Positions 8,886 through 17,773 of a stretch of 60,780 bases of DNA are shown here, piece by piece. Under the pieces are notes generated by a model. It did not search any database. It was not told the DNA's origin and was given only the letters and a program-made list of their open reading frames with translations. The position numbers were made by a program, and so were the translations under genes. The first letter of the stretch is position 1, and each line of letters begins with the position of its first letter. Location: assembly GCF_024345205.1 (NCBI RefSeq), contig NZ_BROC01000016.1:1-60780 (forward strand), given 5' to 3'. This DNA comes from Lapidilactobacillus luobeiensis (GTDB lineage: Bacteria > Bacillota > Bacilli > Lactobacillales > Lactobacillaceae).

Positions 8886-9161
8886 GGGTCAACATCCTTT
8901 CCTAGAACACGAGATTAGGGGCAGACTACTTGTCACCATTCTACCACGCCGCCTATAAAAAACTAACCGGTTGGAAGACTTTTACTTGGCACAAGTCTAA
9001 AGTGTGCTTGTAAAATTTTTGCTGAAGTGCTGGCGATGCCGGGCAAATATCATTTTAATTAAGTGTGCCCACTGGTGAGCGACGACGGTCAAGAGCGGGG
9101 CGCAACTGGAGCTGGCTTAAACAGCCATTCAACCTGAGATCGTTGCGCTCAAGTGCAAGTT

Positions 9162-9686
9162 TCAATCAGTTTTACCAACATTGCCAGACAGAGTGACTTG
9201 GCGATCCAAACGCCAAGTTTGTTGATCAGGAGCCAAGACGAATCCTTGCTCAGCCAAAATCGTTGCTTGAACTTGCGTTAATTCAGCTGTATTCAAAACG
9301 ACTGACGTCAAGGCCAATTCGACAAAGCTAAAGGCGCTGAGTCGCAAGAGGATCTCTTGAAAAAGTCGTGCCTGATCAGGCACGCTGAGTTGTGGCGTGG
9401 GACTGATCAGTAAGCGCGCTTGTTGTTGCTGGGGTTCGATTTGAGCGATCCCTTGTAAACGCGCTGCTACGCGAGCAGTGATCCCCCAGAGCAGCCGTTG
9501 ATTCCTCATGATTGCTAACATATTCTGTTGTAGGAAATGAGCCGTTTGGGTGTAATCACGATTGACTGTTGCCGTCAGTGGCAATTGGACCAATAAGTGT
9601 TGCGCGTCTTTAAGTGACGCGGTGGTCAACCAATCTAAGGTATAATGCTCGGTTAAAATTGGGTGATATTTTTCAAATTTTGTCAT
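9162..9686 (-). CDS. Probable GNAT-like protein
   Basis: This 174-residue soluble protein has the layout of RimJ/RimL-like acetyltransferases: an N-terminal phrase TEHYTLDWLTTASLKDA, a central strand-rich region (LWGITARVAARLQGIAQIE) and LFQEILLRLSAFSFVELALT in the position of the acetyl-CoA helix and following strand. The canonical Q/RxxGxG/A loop is not clear, so it may be degenerate. AAGGAGG precedes the ATG at good spacing. Substrate unknown. The 270 bases upstream and 220 downstream hold no other gene. Confidence 0.6.
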   Translation of the reverse strand: MTKFEKYHPILTEHYTLDWLTTASLKDAQHLLVQLPLTATVNRDYTQTAHFLQQNMLAIMRNQRLLWGITARVAARLQGIAQIEPQQQQARLLISPTPQLSVPDQARLFQEILLRLSAFSFVELALTSVVLNTAELTQVQATILAEQGFVLAPDQQTWRLDRQVTLSGNVGKTD

Positions 9687-9910
9687 CGGCGACCTCCTTG
9701 AAGATTGTGTTTGTAAGTGAGTGTGAGATAATAGGGCGACGCTATCGTTCTGCTCACGCGAAGTTTACGGATTGCCTCCTTGACTATAAAGTCAGTAGGC
9801 CTGTCTAAAGTCGCCACTCTGGTATTTTTAAACGCGACCACTCAGATAGTCAAAACGAGCCTCGACCGAACTCAAGAGCCGGCCCAGACTCGTTTAAGAT
9901 CAAAGCTTGA

Positions 9911-10837
9911 TCAATTGGGATGATGATTGAAAAGGAAACGGTTGATCAGATTCAAGACCTTGTCGTCATCGTGGAGTTTCGAATGCTCAGCGTCCTTGCC
10001 CAACACTTCGACCTCTTTGAAAGTTTTTGCGATCGGCGCAAGGATGTAACGGATCGACTTAGCGGAGATCACACTGATATACTTGTCGGTATTACTGGCG
10101 TCGCCGATATTGCCATAGATATTCAAGACACTAACATTGGCGGGGAAACGGTGCCGTCCCAATAATAGCTGTAAATAGTGTGGGTTCATGATCACAGGGC
10201 GCCCCTCGTGATTGAGTCGATTGACATTGGGCCAGTCGCCTAGCGCAACAACGCCATCGAAGACCCCGGCGACCAGTACTAATTTGTTTAATTTTGGGAA
10301 GGCATCATTGGCGTAATTGCGCATTTCCACGCGTACCAAAGCCGTCGCGCCAATGGAATGGCCCACAGCGTTGTATTCGGTAAAGCCGAAATCCTTTTTC
10401 AATTGTGGTAAAACGATATTGAGCCAATTGACGATCTGCAAAACTGGCATCCATTTATCCTTAAAAACGATTTGGATCAAAGGATAAGGACCAGTCGACC
10501 ATTGCCCCTCGTAGCTGAGTTCGCCGCGCCAATTGACGATCACTTTAAGAAAAGTATCGGATCGTGTCGCGTTTTGAGCGCTCAGCACCATTTTATTCGT
10601 GGTATAATCACCGCCGCGAAACCCATGAACATAAATCGTCGGGATCTGATCCGGGCGGGCGCGTTCTGCGGCGGTCAAACCGTGATCTGCCCGCTGCGCA
10701 TTAGTATACTGTTCCTTTTGATAGCGCTGGCGGGCGCGCTGATGTTGTCGCAGTGCGCCTCCAACGCCAACGAACCCCAGCGCGACCCCACAGGCGAAAT
10801 TTGCCCAAGTTTTAGTCGTGTTTTTACTCGTTTTCAA
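9911..10837 (-). CDS. DUF915-type alpha/beta hydrolase, membrane-anchored
   Basis: A 308-residue protein with an N-terminal hydrophobic segment (about 12-27) that could be a signal anchor. The alpha/beta hydrolase fold shows the oxyanion strand IYVHGFRGGDYT and the nucleophile elbow GHSIGA (Ser nucleophile), a late acid region near NIYGNIGDASNTD, and a His in DAEHSKLHDDD. This fits the DUF915 family common in Firmicutes. The start is TTG with GGATGGG upstream. Substrate is unknown, a lipid or ester being the usual guess. It is transcribed divergently from the RNase H gene. Confidence 0.82.
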   Translation of the reverse strand: MKTSKNTTKTWANFACGVALGFVGVGGALRQHQRARQRYQKEQYTNAQRADHGLTAAERARPDQIPTIYVHGFRGGDYTTNKMVLSAQNATRSDTFLKVIVNWRGELSYEGQWSTGPYPLIQIVFKDKWMPVLQIVNWLNIVLPQLKKDFGFTEYNAVGHSIGATALVRVEMRNYANDAFPKLNKLVLVAGVFDGVVALGDWPNVNRLNHEGRPVIMNPHYLQLLLGRHRFPANVSVLNIYGNIGDASNTDKYISVISAKSIRYILAPIAKTFKEVEVLGKDAEHSKLHDDDKVLNLINRFLFNHHPN

Positions 10838-10924
10838 AAACTACCCATCCATTCTACTTCTTACTTCTCAAGTAACATTATATAAATCAAAAGAAAAATT
10901 AACAACTTTAATGGAGGAATTTTT

Positions 10925-11635
10925 ATGGCACAGCGTTATTATGCAGTTGCTCGCGGGCGGCACCCCGGGATCTATACCGATTGGGAAACGGCCAAAGCCG
11001 AAGTCAGCGGGTTCGCCAACGCCCGCTATCACGGATTTGCTAGTGACCAGGAGGCCCAGATGTGGCTTGAGCAACAGACTGGCGACCAGCAACGTTCTCC
11101 TCTTCAGCCCCACGCCACGATCCCGGTAAAGACCGCTGCGGACTCAACAGCGCCAAAAGGGATCCAAGTCTACACTGACGGTGGCTCGCGCAATACGGGC
11201 AATAAATTGGGACAACATGTCAATGCGGCTGATCGCGCCGCTTGGGCCTATTCGATCCAATTACCCGATGGCACTATTTTTAGCGACAGCGGTAGCGAAT
11301 GGGGCGCCACCAATAATCGAATGGAATTATTGGCGCTGATCAACGCATTACAGGCCCTTCAAAGCAAAAATCTCCAAACACAGACGATCCTTTTGACTAG
11401 CGATTCTCACTATGTTTTGGACCCGATCAAAAAGAAATGGTTACGTGGTTGGTCCCAGAGAGGTTGGCGTAAAGCCTCCGGCGGCATTATCGCCAATCTG
11501 GAATTGTGGCAACAGATCCAACAACTGTTGCCAACCTTCTCTGATTTGACCTTAGCATGGACTAAAGGCCACGCCGACAATGCCGGTAATAATCATGTCG
11601 ATCGGCTGCTGAATGAGGCGATGGATCGCATGTAG
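10925..11635 (+). CDS. rnhA: Ribonuclease HI with N-terminal hybrid-binding domain
   Basis: This 236-residue enzyme cleaves RNA in RNA-DNA hybrids. The first ~50 residues (YYAVARGRHPGIYTDW, FANARYHGFAS) form the hybrid-binding domain typical of eukaryotic-style RNase H1 also found in Firmicutes. The catalytic domain has the metal-binding acids in VYTDGGSRN, NNRMELLALINAL, LTSDSHYVLD and GNNHVDRLLN, with the flexible His in KGHADN. GGAGG is six bases before the ATG. All four acidic positions are present, so it should be active. Confidence 0.92.
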   Translation: MAQRYYAVARGRHPGIYTDWETAKAEVSGFANARYHGFASDQEAQMWLEQQTGDQQRSPLQPHATIPVKTAADSTAPKGIQVYTDGGSRNTGNKLGQHVNAADRAAWAYSIQLPDGTIFSDSGSEWGATNNRMELLALINALQALQSKNLQTQTILLTSDSHYVLDPIKKKWLRGWSQRGWRKASGGIIANLELWQQIQQLLPTFSDLTLAWTKGHADNAGNNHVDRLLNEAMDRM

Positions 11636-11669
11636 CATGAAGCCGATCGACATAAATACTATCTGATCT

Positions 11670-11709
11670 ACCTGAAATTCCTGTTATTTAGGAAATTTCA
11701 GGTTTTTTT
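11670..11709 (+). terminator. Terminator of rnhA
   Basis: ACCTGAAATTCC and its complement GGAAATTTCAGGT are followed by seven T. Confidence 0.9.
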
Positions 11710-11785
11710 GACCTTTTTACTAATGAGCACTGTTTTCTTAGGATTTTATACTATTTTTTGGGTTCAGGTGAGTAAGCGAATCGAG

Positions 11786-11810
11786 TACACTGTTATTGTA
11801 AGCGCTTATA
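11786..11810 (+). promoter_or_regulatory. Putative cre site and weak promoter of the carbohydrate island
   Basis: TGTAAGCGCTTATA (11797-11810) is one base from the palindromic CcpA site TGTAAGCGCTTACA. It lies just after a possible -10 TACACT (11786-11791), which lacks a good -35. This arrangement suits a promoter needing the AraC-type activator encoded at 23839 and repressed by CcpA. Confidence 0.6.
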
Positions 11811-11816
11811 TCATTT

Positions 11817-12935
11817 TTGGAGGAGCTGGTTATAATTCTATCTAATCCACAACTGTCTGCCGAAATTAAGGACAAGACAGTAGCAATGTTGAATTATTTA
11901 ATAGATTTACATGACACAAGCGGTGAATTCACTTATAAAACTTCGGTTGGTTTGGTTGATGATAAGAGTTGGGATTCATGGAACTGGCCCCAAGGTGTTG
12001 CACTTTATGGGCTAGCGAAAATGTATCAAAAGAATCAAGATCCGGAATTGTTAGAAATTATTCAGACTTGGTTTACGAAGAATCTTCACTATCCGATTCC
12101 GGAACGTGAACTAAATGTGAATGGGGTCATCCCAATCCTGACCTTAGCAACGCTGAAAGATGAATTGGTTTTAAAAAATATTGATACTGAGAACTATTTG
12201 CTGGAGTGGGCAGAGTGGGTTTTAAAGGATTTAAATAAAACACCATTTGGCGGCTTTGAGCATGATACGTTTGGCTCGATCAATCGGCATCAGTTATGGG
12301 ATGATACTTTGGTGATGGCGGTGCTGCCATTAGCAAAAATCGGAATAGTTCTAAATCGTTCGGAATATGTGGCCGCCAGTATGAACCAGTTTGTTGTTCA
12401 CAGTAAGTTCTTGATGGAACGCGAAAATGGCCTTTGGTATCATGGCTGGAATTTTGACACAAAAGGTAAATTTTCACCAGTTTTTTGGGGCCGAGGTAAT
12501 GCGTGGATCTCGATCTTTATTCCTGAATTTCTAGAAATTTGTTCGGCTCAGTTAAATCGCTTTGAAATCGATTATTTACGGAACACGCTCAAATATCAAA
12601 TTGAGGCATTATTACCATTGCAATCCAAAACTGGGTTGTGGAAAACAGTTTTGGATGATCCAACTTCTTACGATGAAACATCCGCAACAGCAGGATTTCT
12701 CTATGGAATGATCCGTGCAAAAGAGTTGAAGATAATAAATGGAGATAAGGTAGATCAAGCGATTGCTGGTGCAACAGTCGGTGTGCTAAAGGAAATCGAT
12801 TCTGTGGGACATGTGAGAAGTGTTTCTTCGGGTACGCCAGTAGGCCAAGATCGGGATTTCTACAATAATATTGCAATTACAGATATGCCATATGGGCAAG
12901 CATTATCGATCCTGGCACTATCACAACTTGCTTAA
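11817..12935 (+). CDS. GH105 unsaturated glucuronyl/galacturonyl hydrolase (YteR/YesR-like)
   Basis: A cytoplasmic (alpha/alpha)6-barrel glycosidase of GH105/GH88 type, acting by hydration on 4,5-unsaturated uronyl residues left by polysaccharide lyases. Family features include WNWPQGVALYGLAKMY, QLWDDTLVMAVLPLAK, ENGLWYHGW, FWGRGNAW and ETSATAGFLYGM. No signal peptide, so oligosaccharide is imported first. The start is unclear: the frame opens with a TTG that overlaps the ribosome site GGAGGAG. At normal spacing the codons are ATA (11832) and ATT (11835), and the next ATG (11886) is too far. Either a rare ATA/ATT start or loss of an ATG is possible. First gene of the island. Confidence 0.85.
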   Translation: MEELVIILSNPQLSAEIKDKTVAMLNYLIDLHDTSGEFTYKTSVGLVDDKSWDSWNWPQGVALYGLAKMYQKNQDPELLEIIQTWFTKNLHYPIPERELNVNGVIPILTLATLKDELVLKNIDTENYLLEWAEWVLKDLNKTPFGGFEHDTFGSINRHQLWDDTLVMAVLPLAKIGIVLNRSEYVAASMNQFVVHSKFLMERENGLWYHGWNFDTKGKFSPVFWGRGNAWISIFIPEFLEICSAQLNRFEIDYLRNTLKYQIEALLPLQSKTGLWKTVLDDPTSYDETSATAGFLYGMIRAKELKIINGDKVDQAIAGATVGVLKEIDSVGHVRSVSSGTPVGQDRDFYNNIAITDMPYGQALSILALSQLA

Positions 12936-12971
12936 AATATCATGATCATAAATTTAGGAGGAGTAAATATA

Positions 12972-14276
12972 ATGAAGCGTTTGACAAAAAAGTTATTGAT
13001 TGCCTCAATGACCGTATTAGCTTGCTTGGGTCTGACCGCGTGTAGTGGCAATAAAAGTGCTGACACTAAAGACGGTAAGGTGACGATTCGTTTTTCTTGG
13101 TGGGGTAATGATGATCGGCACAAGGATACGCTGAAAGCAATCAAGGCCTTTGAAAAAGCAAATCCAAAAATCAAGGTCAAGGCTGAGTATAGTGGTTGGG
13201 ATGGCTTTGACCAAAAAATGGCTACGCAAATATCTGGGGGCACTGAAGCGGATGTTATGCAGATCAACTATGATTGGTATCTGAATTTCTCACCAAAAGG
13301 CGAAGGTTTTGCTGATTTAAATAAGTATAAAAAAATCATCGATCTTTCCGGATATTCTGACGATATTCTTAAAGCCGGTGAAATCAATGGCAAGTTGAAT
13401 GGGATTCCTCATGGTGAGAATACACGAGTCATTGCAGTTAATAAAGATATTTTGAATAAATATGGCATTACTGAATATCCAAAAACTTGGACGGGTTGGG
13501 AAGAAGTTGCCAAGAAACTGCCTGATGGTTACTACCCTGTAGAATTTTCAACATTCCTAGACATTATTTGTTATATCACCCAAAAGACTGGTAAATCGTT
13601 TTTAGATGAAGAAGGCAATATTAATTATAGCCAGAGTGAATTGAAAGATGGGTTTGATTGGTATCAACAAATGGTAGACAGTGGCGTTTCCCCATCCCGA
13701 AAATGGGTCATGGATACGGTTGGCCATGATTCCATTGCAACGACTAAGGAATTTTTGAATGGCAAATTAACAGGATTCTTTGATTGGACTGCGGTGCTTA
13801 ATAGCTTCAGTACCAACTTGAAGCAAACAGGGATGACGTTAGACATTCCACCATTCCCAGAAGTAGAAGGCGCAAAGAGCGATGGCGCTATCAAGAAACC
13901 GACAATGCTTTTCTCCATGTCTAAGCATTCAGAGCACCCTAAGGAAGCGGCCAAGTTCTTAAACTTTATCCTAAATGATCCTGAAGGTGTAAAAGCAATG
14001 GGAACTTCTCGTGGGTTGCCCGTTAACACAAACGCACAGAAGATCCTCGAAGAAAATGATCAGATCGATGATATTACCAAAAAGGCCATTAGCTACAGCA
14101 ATGCGACAAAGGGTGTGATGGAAAGCCGCTATATGGAATTGAGTCAAATTGCTACAGCATACAATGATATCACGGATAGTTTTGGTGTTGGTAAAATCAA
14201 TTCAAAAGAAGCTGCTAAGCAAATCATCACTAAAGTCAACGCAGCGGTAAAACAAGTCAAAAGTAAGGCCAAATGA
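12972..14276 (+). CDS. ABC sugar transporter substrate-binding lipoprotein
   Basis: This 434-residue family-1 extracellular solute-binding protein captures an oligosaccharide or glycoside for the permeases downstream. The signal peptide ends in the lipobox LTAC, so it is lipid-anchored outside the membrane. The body opens with VTIRFSWWGNDDRHKDTLKA, typical of the MalE/UgpB cluster. Start 12972 is chosen because GGAGG lies nine bases upstream and the signal sequence begins there. No ATPase is encoded in the island, so it probably uses a shared MsmK-type ATPase, as is common for these systems. Confidence 0.92.
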   Translation: MKRLTKKLLIASMTVLACLGLTACSGNKSADTKDGKVTIRFSWWGNDDRHKDTLKAIKAFEKANPKIKVKAEYSGWDGFDQKMATQISGGTEADVMQINYDWYLNFSPKGEGFADLNKYKKIIDLSGYSDDILKAGEINGKLNGIPHGENTRVIAVNKDILNKYGITEYPKTWTGWEEVAKKLPDGYYPVEFSTFLDIICYITQKTGKSFLDEEGNINYSQSELKDGFDWYQQMVDSGVSPSRKWVMDTVGHDSIATTKEFLNGKLTGFFDWTAVLNSFSTNLKQTGMTLDIPPFPEVEGAKSDGAIKKPTMLFSMSKHSEHPKEAAKFLNFILNDPEGVKAMGTSRGLPVNTNAQKILEENDQIDDITKKAISYSNATKGVMESRYMELSQIATAYNDITDSFGVGKINSKEAAKQIITKVNAAVKQVKSKAK

Positions 14277-14338
14277 TAAGTGAGAAGTGCGGTTGATTTG
14301 TAGAAAAAGAGCACAGCTTGTCAGAAGTTGATAGTCTG

Positions 14339-14400
14339 AAAAAGAGAATTCGGCTCGCTCACTTTTGTTAAGTGTTGGGAAATGAATTCTCTTTTATTTT
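14339..14400 (+). terminator. Intra-operon hairpin between binding protein and permease genes
   Basis: AAAAGAGAATTC pairs with GAATTCTCTTTT across 32 bases, followed by TATTTT right before the ribosome site of the next gene. It could partially terminate or stabilise the binding-protein message, lowering permease expression. Confidence 0.6.
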
Positions 14401-14413
14401 GGAGGCGAATATA

Positions 14414-15298
14414 TTGAAGAGTCGAAAACGTTATACAGGATTGTTATACCTCACACCATGGTTGATTGGGACTTTAGTGTTTACGATCTATCCATTCGTC
14501 AGTTCCCTTTTTTATAGTTTTACGGATTATGATCTGATCTCCAAGCCTAAATTTATTGGTATCGCTAATTATGTTGAAATGTTTACAAGTGATCCTGATT
14601 TTCTAAATTCTTTGAAAGTTACGATTGAATATACAATATTAACAGTACCTATTCAGTTAACTTTTGCATTGTTTTTAGCATTTATTTTGAATTTTAAGTT
14701 AAAAGGAATCAACTTCTTTAGAACCGCCTACTATGTGCCTTCGATTTTGGGTGGTAATGTTGCGGTTGCGATTCTCTGGAAGTTTCTGTTCACTAAGGAA
14801 GGTTTGGTCAATCAAATGATCACATCGCTTGGCGGTAAGCAAGTGGGCTGGTTGTCTTCACCTTCAAACGCAATGTTTGTTCTAGTGATTTTAGGGGTTT
14901 GGCAATTTGGATCTTCAATGGTTATCTTTTTGTCGGCGCTACAACAGATTCCCTTAGATCTGTATGAAGCAGCACAGGTAGATGGCGCCAAGAAATGGAC
15001 TATTTTCTTTAAAATCACGATTCCATTGATTACGCCGACCATTTTCTTTAATTTGGTGATGCAATTAGTAAATAAGTTACAGGAGTTCAATGGCCCATTT
15101 TTGATTACAAATGGAGGGCCAACCAAATCAACTTATTTCACATCACTTATTATTTATGATAATGCGTTTAAAAATTTTAGAATGGGCTATGCCAGTGCGA
15201 TGTCATGGATCCTCTTTACGATCATTGCGATCTTGGCACTAGTGATCTTTAAGACGTCCGATCGCTGGGTCTATTATTCAGATGGGGGTAATAACTAA
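14414..15298 (+). CDS. ABC sugar transporter permease (MalF/UgpA-like)
   Basis: A 294-residue inner-membrane permease with six hydrophobic helices. The cytoplasmic EAA loop reads LYEAAQVDGAKKWTIFFKITIP in pieces (EAAQVDGAKKW is diagnostic), the contact site for the ATPase. The opening GLLYLTPWLIGTLVFTIYPF is typical of MalF/UgpA-type subunits. TTG at 14414 is preferred as the start because GGAGG sits eight bases upstream. Its stop overlaps the next gene's ATG by one base (TAATG), indicating translational coupling. Confidence 0.92.
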   Translation: MKSRKRYTGLLYLTPWLIGTLVFTIYPFVSSLFYSFTDYDLISKPKFIGIANYVEMFTSDPDFLNSLKVTIEYTILTVPIQLTFALFLAFILNFKLKGINFFRTAYYVPSILGGNVAVAILWKFLFTKEGLVNQMITSLGGKQVGWLSSPSNAMFVLVILGVWQFGSSMVIFLSALQQIPLDLYEAAQVDGAKKWTIFFKITIPLITPTIFFNLVMQLVNKLQEFNGPFLITNGGPTKSTYFTSLIIYDNAFKNFRMGYASAMSWILFTIIAILALVIFKTSDRWVYYSDGGNN

Positions 15299-16170
15299 TG
15301 GATGCGGAAACAATTAATAATAAAGTAAGACGTAATCACCTTATAAACGCGACTTGGCGTTATATCTTGCTGATCGTGACAGCAATCATTATGATTTACC
15401 CGATTATCTGGCTATTAGGAGCGTCTTTTAAAACAAATGCTGAGATTTTTGGATCAATCGGCTTTTTACCGAAGCATTTTGATTGGAGTTCTTATGTTAA
15501 GGGGTGGAAGACCGGAACCGAATATACATTTGCAACTTATTTTTTGAACTCGTTCAAAATCGTAATTCCTAAAGTAATATTTACTGTAGTTAGTTGTTCG
15601 CTAACGGCGTATGCATTTACTCGTTTTGAATTTCCTGGAAAGAACTTTTTCTTTGGTATCGTGATTGCGACTTTATTCTTACCAGCTGTAGTTACACGGA
15701 TTCCACTTTACCTCATGTGGCGTGATTTCCACTTGCTGGATACCTACGTTCCATTGATTTTACCAACCCTTTTTGCGCAAGAATCATTTTTTGTTTTTAT
15801 GCTCGTCCAGTTTATGCGTGGTATTCCTAGAGAATATGATGAAGCGGCTATTATCGATGGGTGTAACTCATTTCAAATTTTGATCAAAATTCTTTTACCA
15901 ATGATGAAACCGGCCCTTATTACTGTGGTATTATTTCAGTTTATTTGGTCTATGAATGACTTCCTGCAGCCACTAATCTATTTGTCAAGTGTCTCTAAGT
16001 TTCCTGTCGCGATCGCTCTGAAAATGGCGACAGATGCTTCCTCAGGATTTGTGCCATGGAATCAAACGATCGCAATGTCGTTGATTGCGTTGATACCGTC
16101 ACTCGTTCTCTTTTTCTCCGCTTCAAGGAGTTTTGTTGACGGTATGTCCGCCGGCGGGATCAAGGGGTAA
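15298..16170 (+). CDS. ABC sugar transporter permease (MalG/UgpE-like)
   Basis: The 290-residue partner permease. It has six predicted helices and the EAA loop EYDEAAIIDGCNSFQILIKI. It starts IMIYPIIWLLGASFKTNAEIF, typical of MalG-type subunits, and ends SFVDGMSAGGIKG, matching the SAGAVKG-like tail of the family. It overlaps the previous gene by one base. With 12972 and 14414 it forms a complete importer except for the ATPase. Confidence 0.93.
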   Translation: MDAETINNKVRRNHLINATWRYILLIVTAIIMIYPIIWLLGASFKTNAEIFGSIGFLPKHFDWSSYVKGWKTGTEYTFATYFLNSFKIVIPKVIFTVVSCSLTAYAFTRFEFPGKNFFFGIVIATLFLPAVVTRIPLYLMWRDFHLLDTYVPLILPTLFAQESFFVFMLVQFMRGIPREYDEAAIIDGCNSFQILIKILLPMMKPALITVVLFQFIWSMNDFLQPLIYLSSVSKFPVAIALKMATDASSGFVPWNQTIAMSLIALIPSLVLFFSASRSFVDGMSAGGIKG

Positions 16171-16174
16171 TCAG

Positions 16175-16876
16175 ATGTTTGATAAAATGAAACGTCCTTT
16201 CGGAACGCAATCGATCAGTAAAATCGTCTATCATTTTTATGGAATAGCACAACTTTGCCTGATCTTCATTATTTTTAGTCTACCTTGGATATTAACAAAT
16301 ATGTTCTTAAAATATACACCCTTGACTGGATTCATTTACGCGATCACTGGCGTTTTATTGTTTCCTAATCTGCAAGCGCTGATTTTGGGAATTGATGGGT
16401 TATATGCACAGGATGAACAACAAAAATTAAAACAATATTTTCAACTATTCATCGGCTGTTGGCGTGACCAGACTAAAAAAACCTGGCTTGGTAGTTCTGT
16501 GATCGTTCTTGGCCTGATGGTTTATGTAAGCGAATTTTATTTGATCATGCAACACAATGAATTACGGTTTATGATCATTCCCTTTATTATTCTTGGTACT
16601 TTTTTTGGCGGGATGATCGTTAATTACTTGTTTATTGACTCCTTTAGGGGTCCTTCGATGAGTTTTCGTAAGCAAGTATATCTTGCCTGTTATTTAAGCT
16701 GGCGCAAAGTTATTTTGACGATCCTGATCACGGGTGTGTTAGCGCTCTGGCTTAGCGCAGGCTATTCGACACCAATACTAAATATCTTACTTGGAAATGT
16801 GGTTACTTTTTGGTTGTTATATAAATTAAGTTATCGTTCTGTTCGACATGCGCTCAAACTATATTATAAAATTTAA
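16175..16876 (+). CDS. YesL-like DUF624 membrane protein
   Basis: A 233-residue protein with about five membrane helices and the DUF624 start MFDKMKRPFGTQSISKIVYH. YesL homologues accompany sugar ABC importers in rhamnogalacturonan and related loci, but their role is unknown. ATG 16175 lies five bases after the permease stop; the longer frame would overlap the permease. Membership is by context and pattern. Confidence 0.82.
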   Translation: MFDKMKRPFGTQSISKIVYHFYGIAQLCLIFIIFSLPWILTNMFLKYTPLTGFIYAITGVLLFPNLQALILGIDGLYAQDEQQKLKQYFQLFIGCWRDQTKKTWLGSSVIVLGLMVYVSEFYLIMQHNELRFMIIPFIILGTFFGGMIVNYLFIDSFRGPSMSFRKQVYLACYLSWRKVILTILITGVLALWLSAGYSTPILNILLGNVVTFWLLYKLSYRSVRHALKLYYKI

Positions 16877-16894
16877 ATCAAGGGAGAAAAGATT

Positions 16895-17770
16895 ATGACT
16901 GCTTTTACGATCACTGGCTTCGCTGATGAGATCTCACCAAAATTAGCAGAGCAGATCCAAGTTCTAAAAGAGAACAATATCCACAATATTGAAATCAGAG
17001 GAATCAATGGCAAAAATGTTAGTGAATTCACACTTGATGAGGCCAAAGCCTACAAGGCAGAATTGACTAGACACGAAATCAACGTATCAAGTATTGCTTC
17101 TCCGATTGGTAAAATAAAAATAACTGATGATTTTGAACAGCAAAAACAGCTATTTGAACATGTGTTGCAGCTTGCTGAGATTTTTCAAAGTCCTTTCGTT
17201 CGTGTTTTTAGTTTCTATTTGGAAAGTGATGCCGTTGCAGACCGTTATCAAGATGAAGTCTTCAGACGTTGGCAAGCATTTATGACGATCGCTGCGAATT
17301 ATCCAAGAATCACGCTACTTCATGAGAATGAAAAAGAAATTTTTGGTGATACCCCTGAGCGTTGCGCTTTATTGTTGCAACGAATAAATTCGCCGCAATT
17401 AAGGGCGGCTTTCGACCCAGCTAATTTTGTTCAATGTGGTGTTCAAGTATATCCACATGCCTATGAGCTCTTGCGGCCTTATATCGCATATGTCCATATC
17501 AAAGATGCCTATTTTAAGAATGGTGAGGTCACACCTGCAGGTCTTGGCGATGGACAGGTTGCGCAAGTATTGGAACAATTGGCGAAAGATAATTATCAAG
17601 GCTATTTATCGTTAGAACCACATTTGTCAACCTTTGAAGGCTATGAACGGCTAGAAAGCAAGGCAGTTTCAATTAATCATAAGAAGTCAAATGGCGCGCG
17701 TACTTTTACGATTGCTAGCAATGCTTTGAAAGAGCTACTAGTTGAACAGCTGGGTCAAAAGTGGGAGTGA
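16895..17770 (+). CDS. Sugar phosphate isomerase/epimerase-like TIM-barrel protein
   Basis: A 291-residue xylose-isomerase-like TIM barrel (AP endonuclease 2 family) with metal-binding positions in LLHENEKEIFG, AAFDPANF, YVHIKDA and GYLSLEPH. Relatives include IolE/IolI-type inosose enzymes, ketose epimerases and the C- and O-glycoside lyases that work on 3-keto-glycosides. The neighbouring pair of Gfo/Idh/MocA oxidoreductases makes the last option attractive here, but this is inference. AGGGAG precedes the ATG. It is followed after four bases by the oxidoreductase, implying tight coupling. Confidence 0.85.
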   Translation: MTAFTITGFADEISPKLAEQIQVLKENNIHNIEIRGINGKNVSEFTLDEAKAYKAELTRHEINVSSIASPIGKIKITDDFEQQKQLFEHVLQLAEIFQSPFVRVFSFYLESDAVADRYQDEVFRRWQAFMTIAANYPRITLLHENEKEIFGDTPERCALLLQRINSPQLRAAFDPANFVQCGVQVYPHAYELLRPYIAYVHIKDAYFKNGEVTPAGLGDGQVAQVLEQLAKDNYQGYLSLEPHLSTFEGYERLESKAVSINHKKSNGARTFTIASNALKELLVEQLGQKWE

Positions 17771-17773
17771 AAC

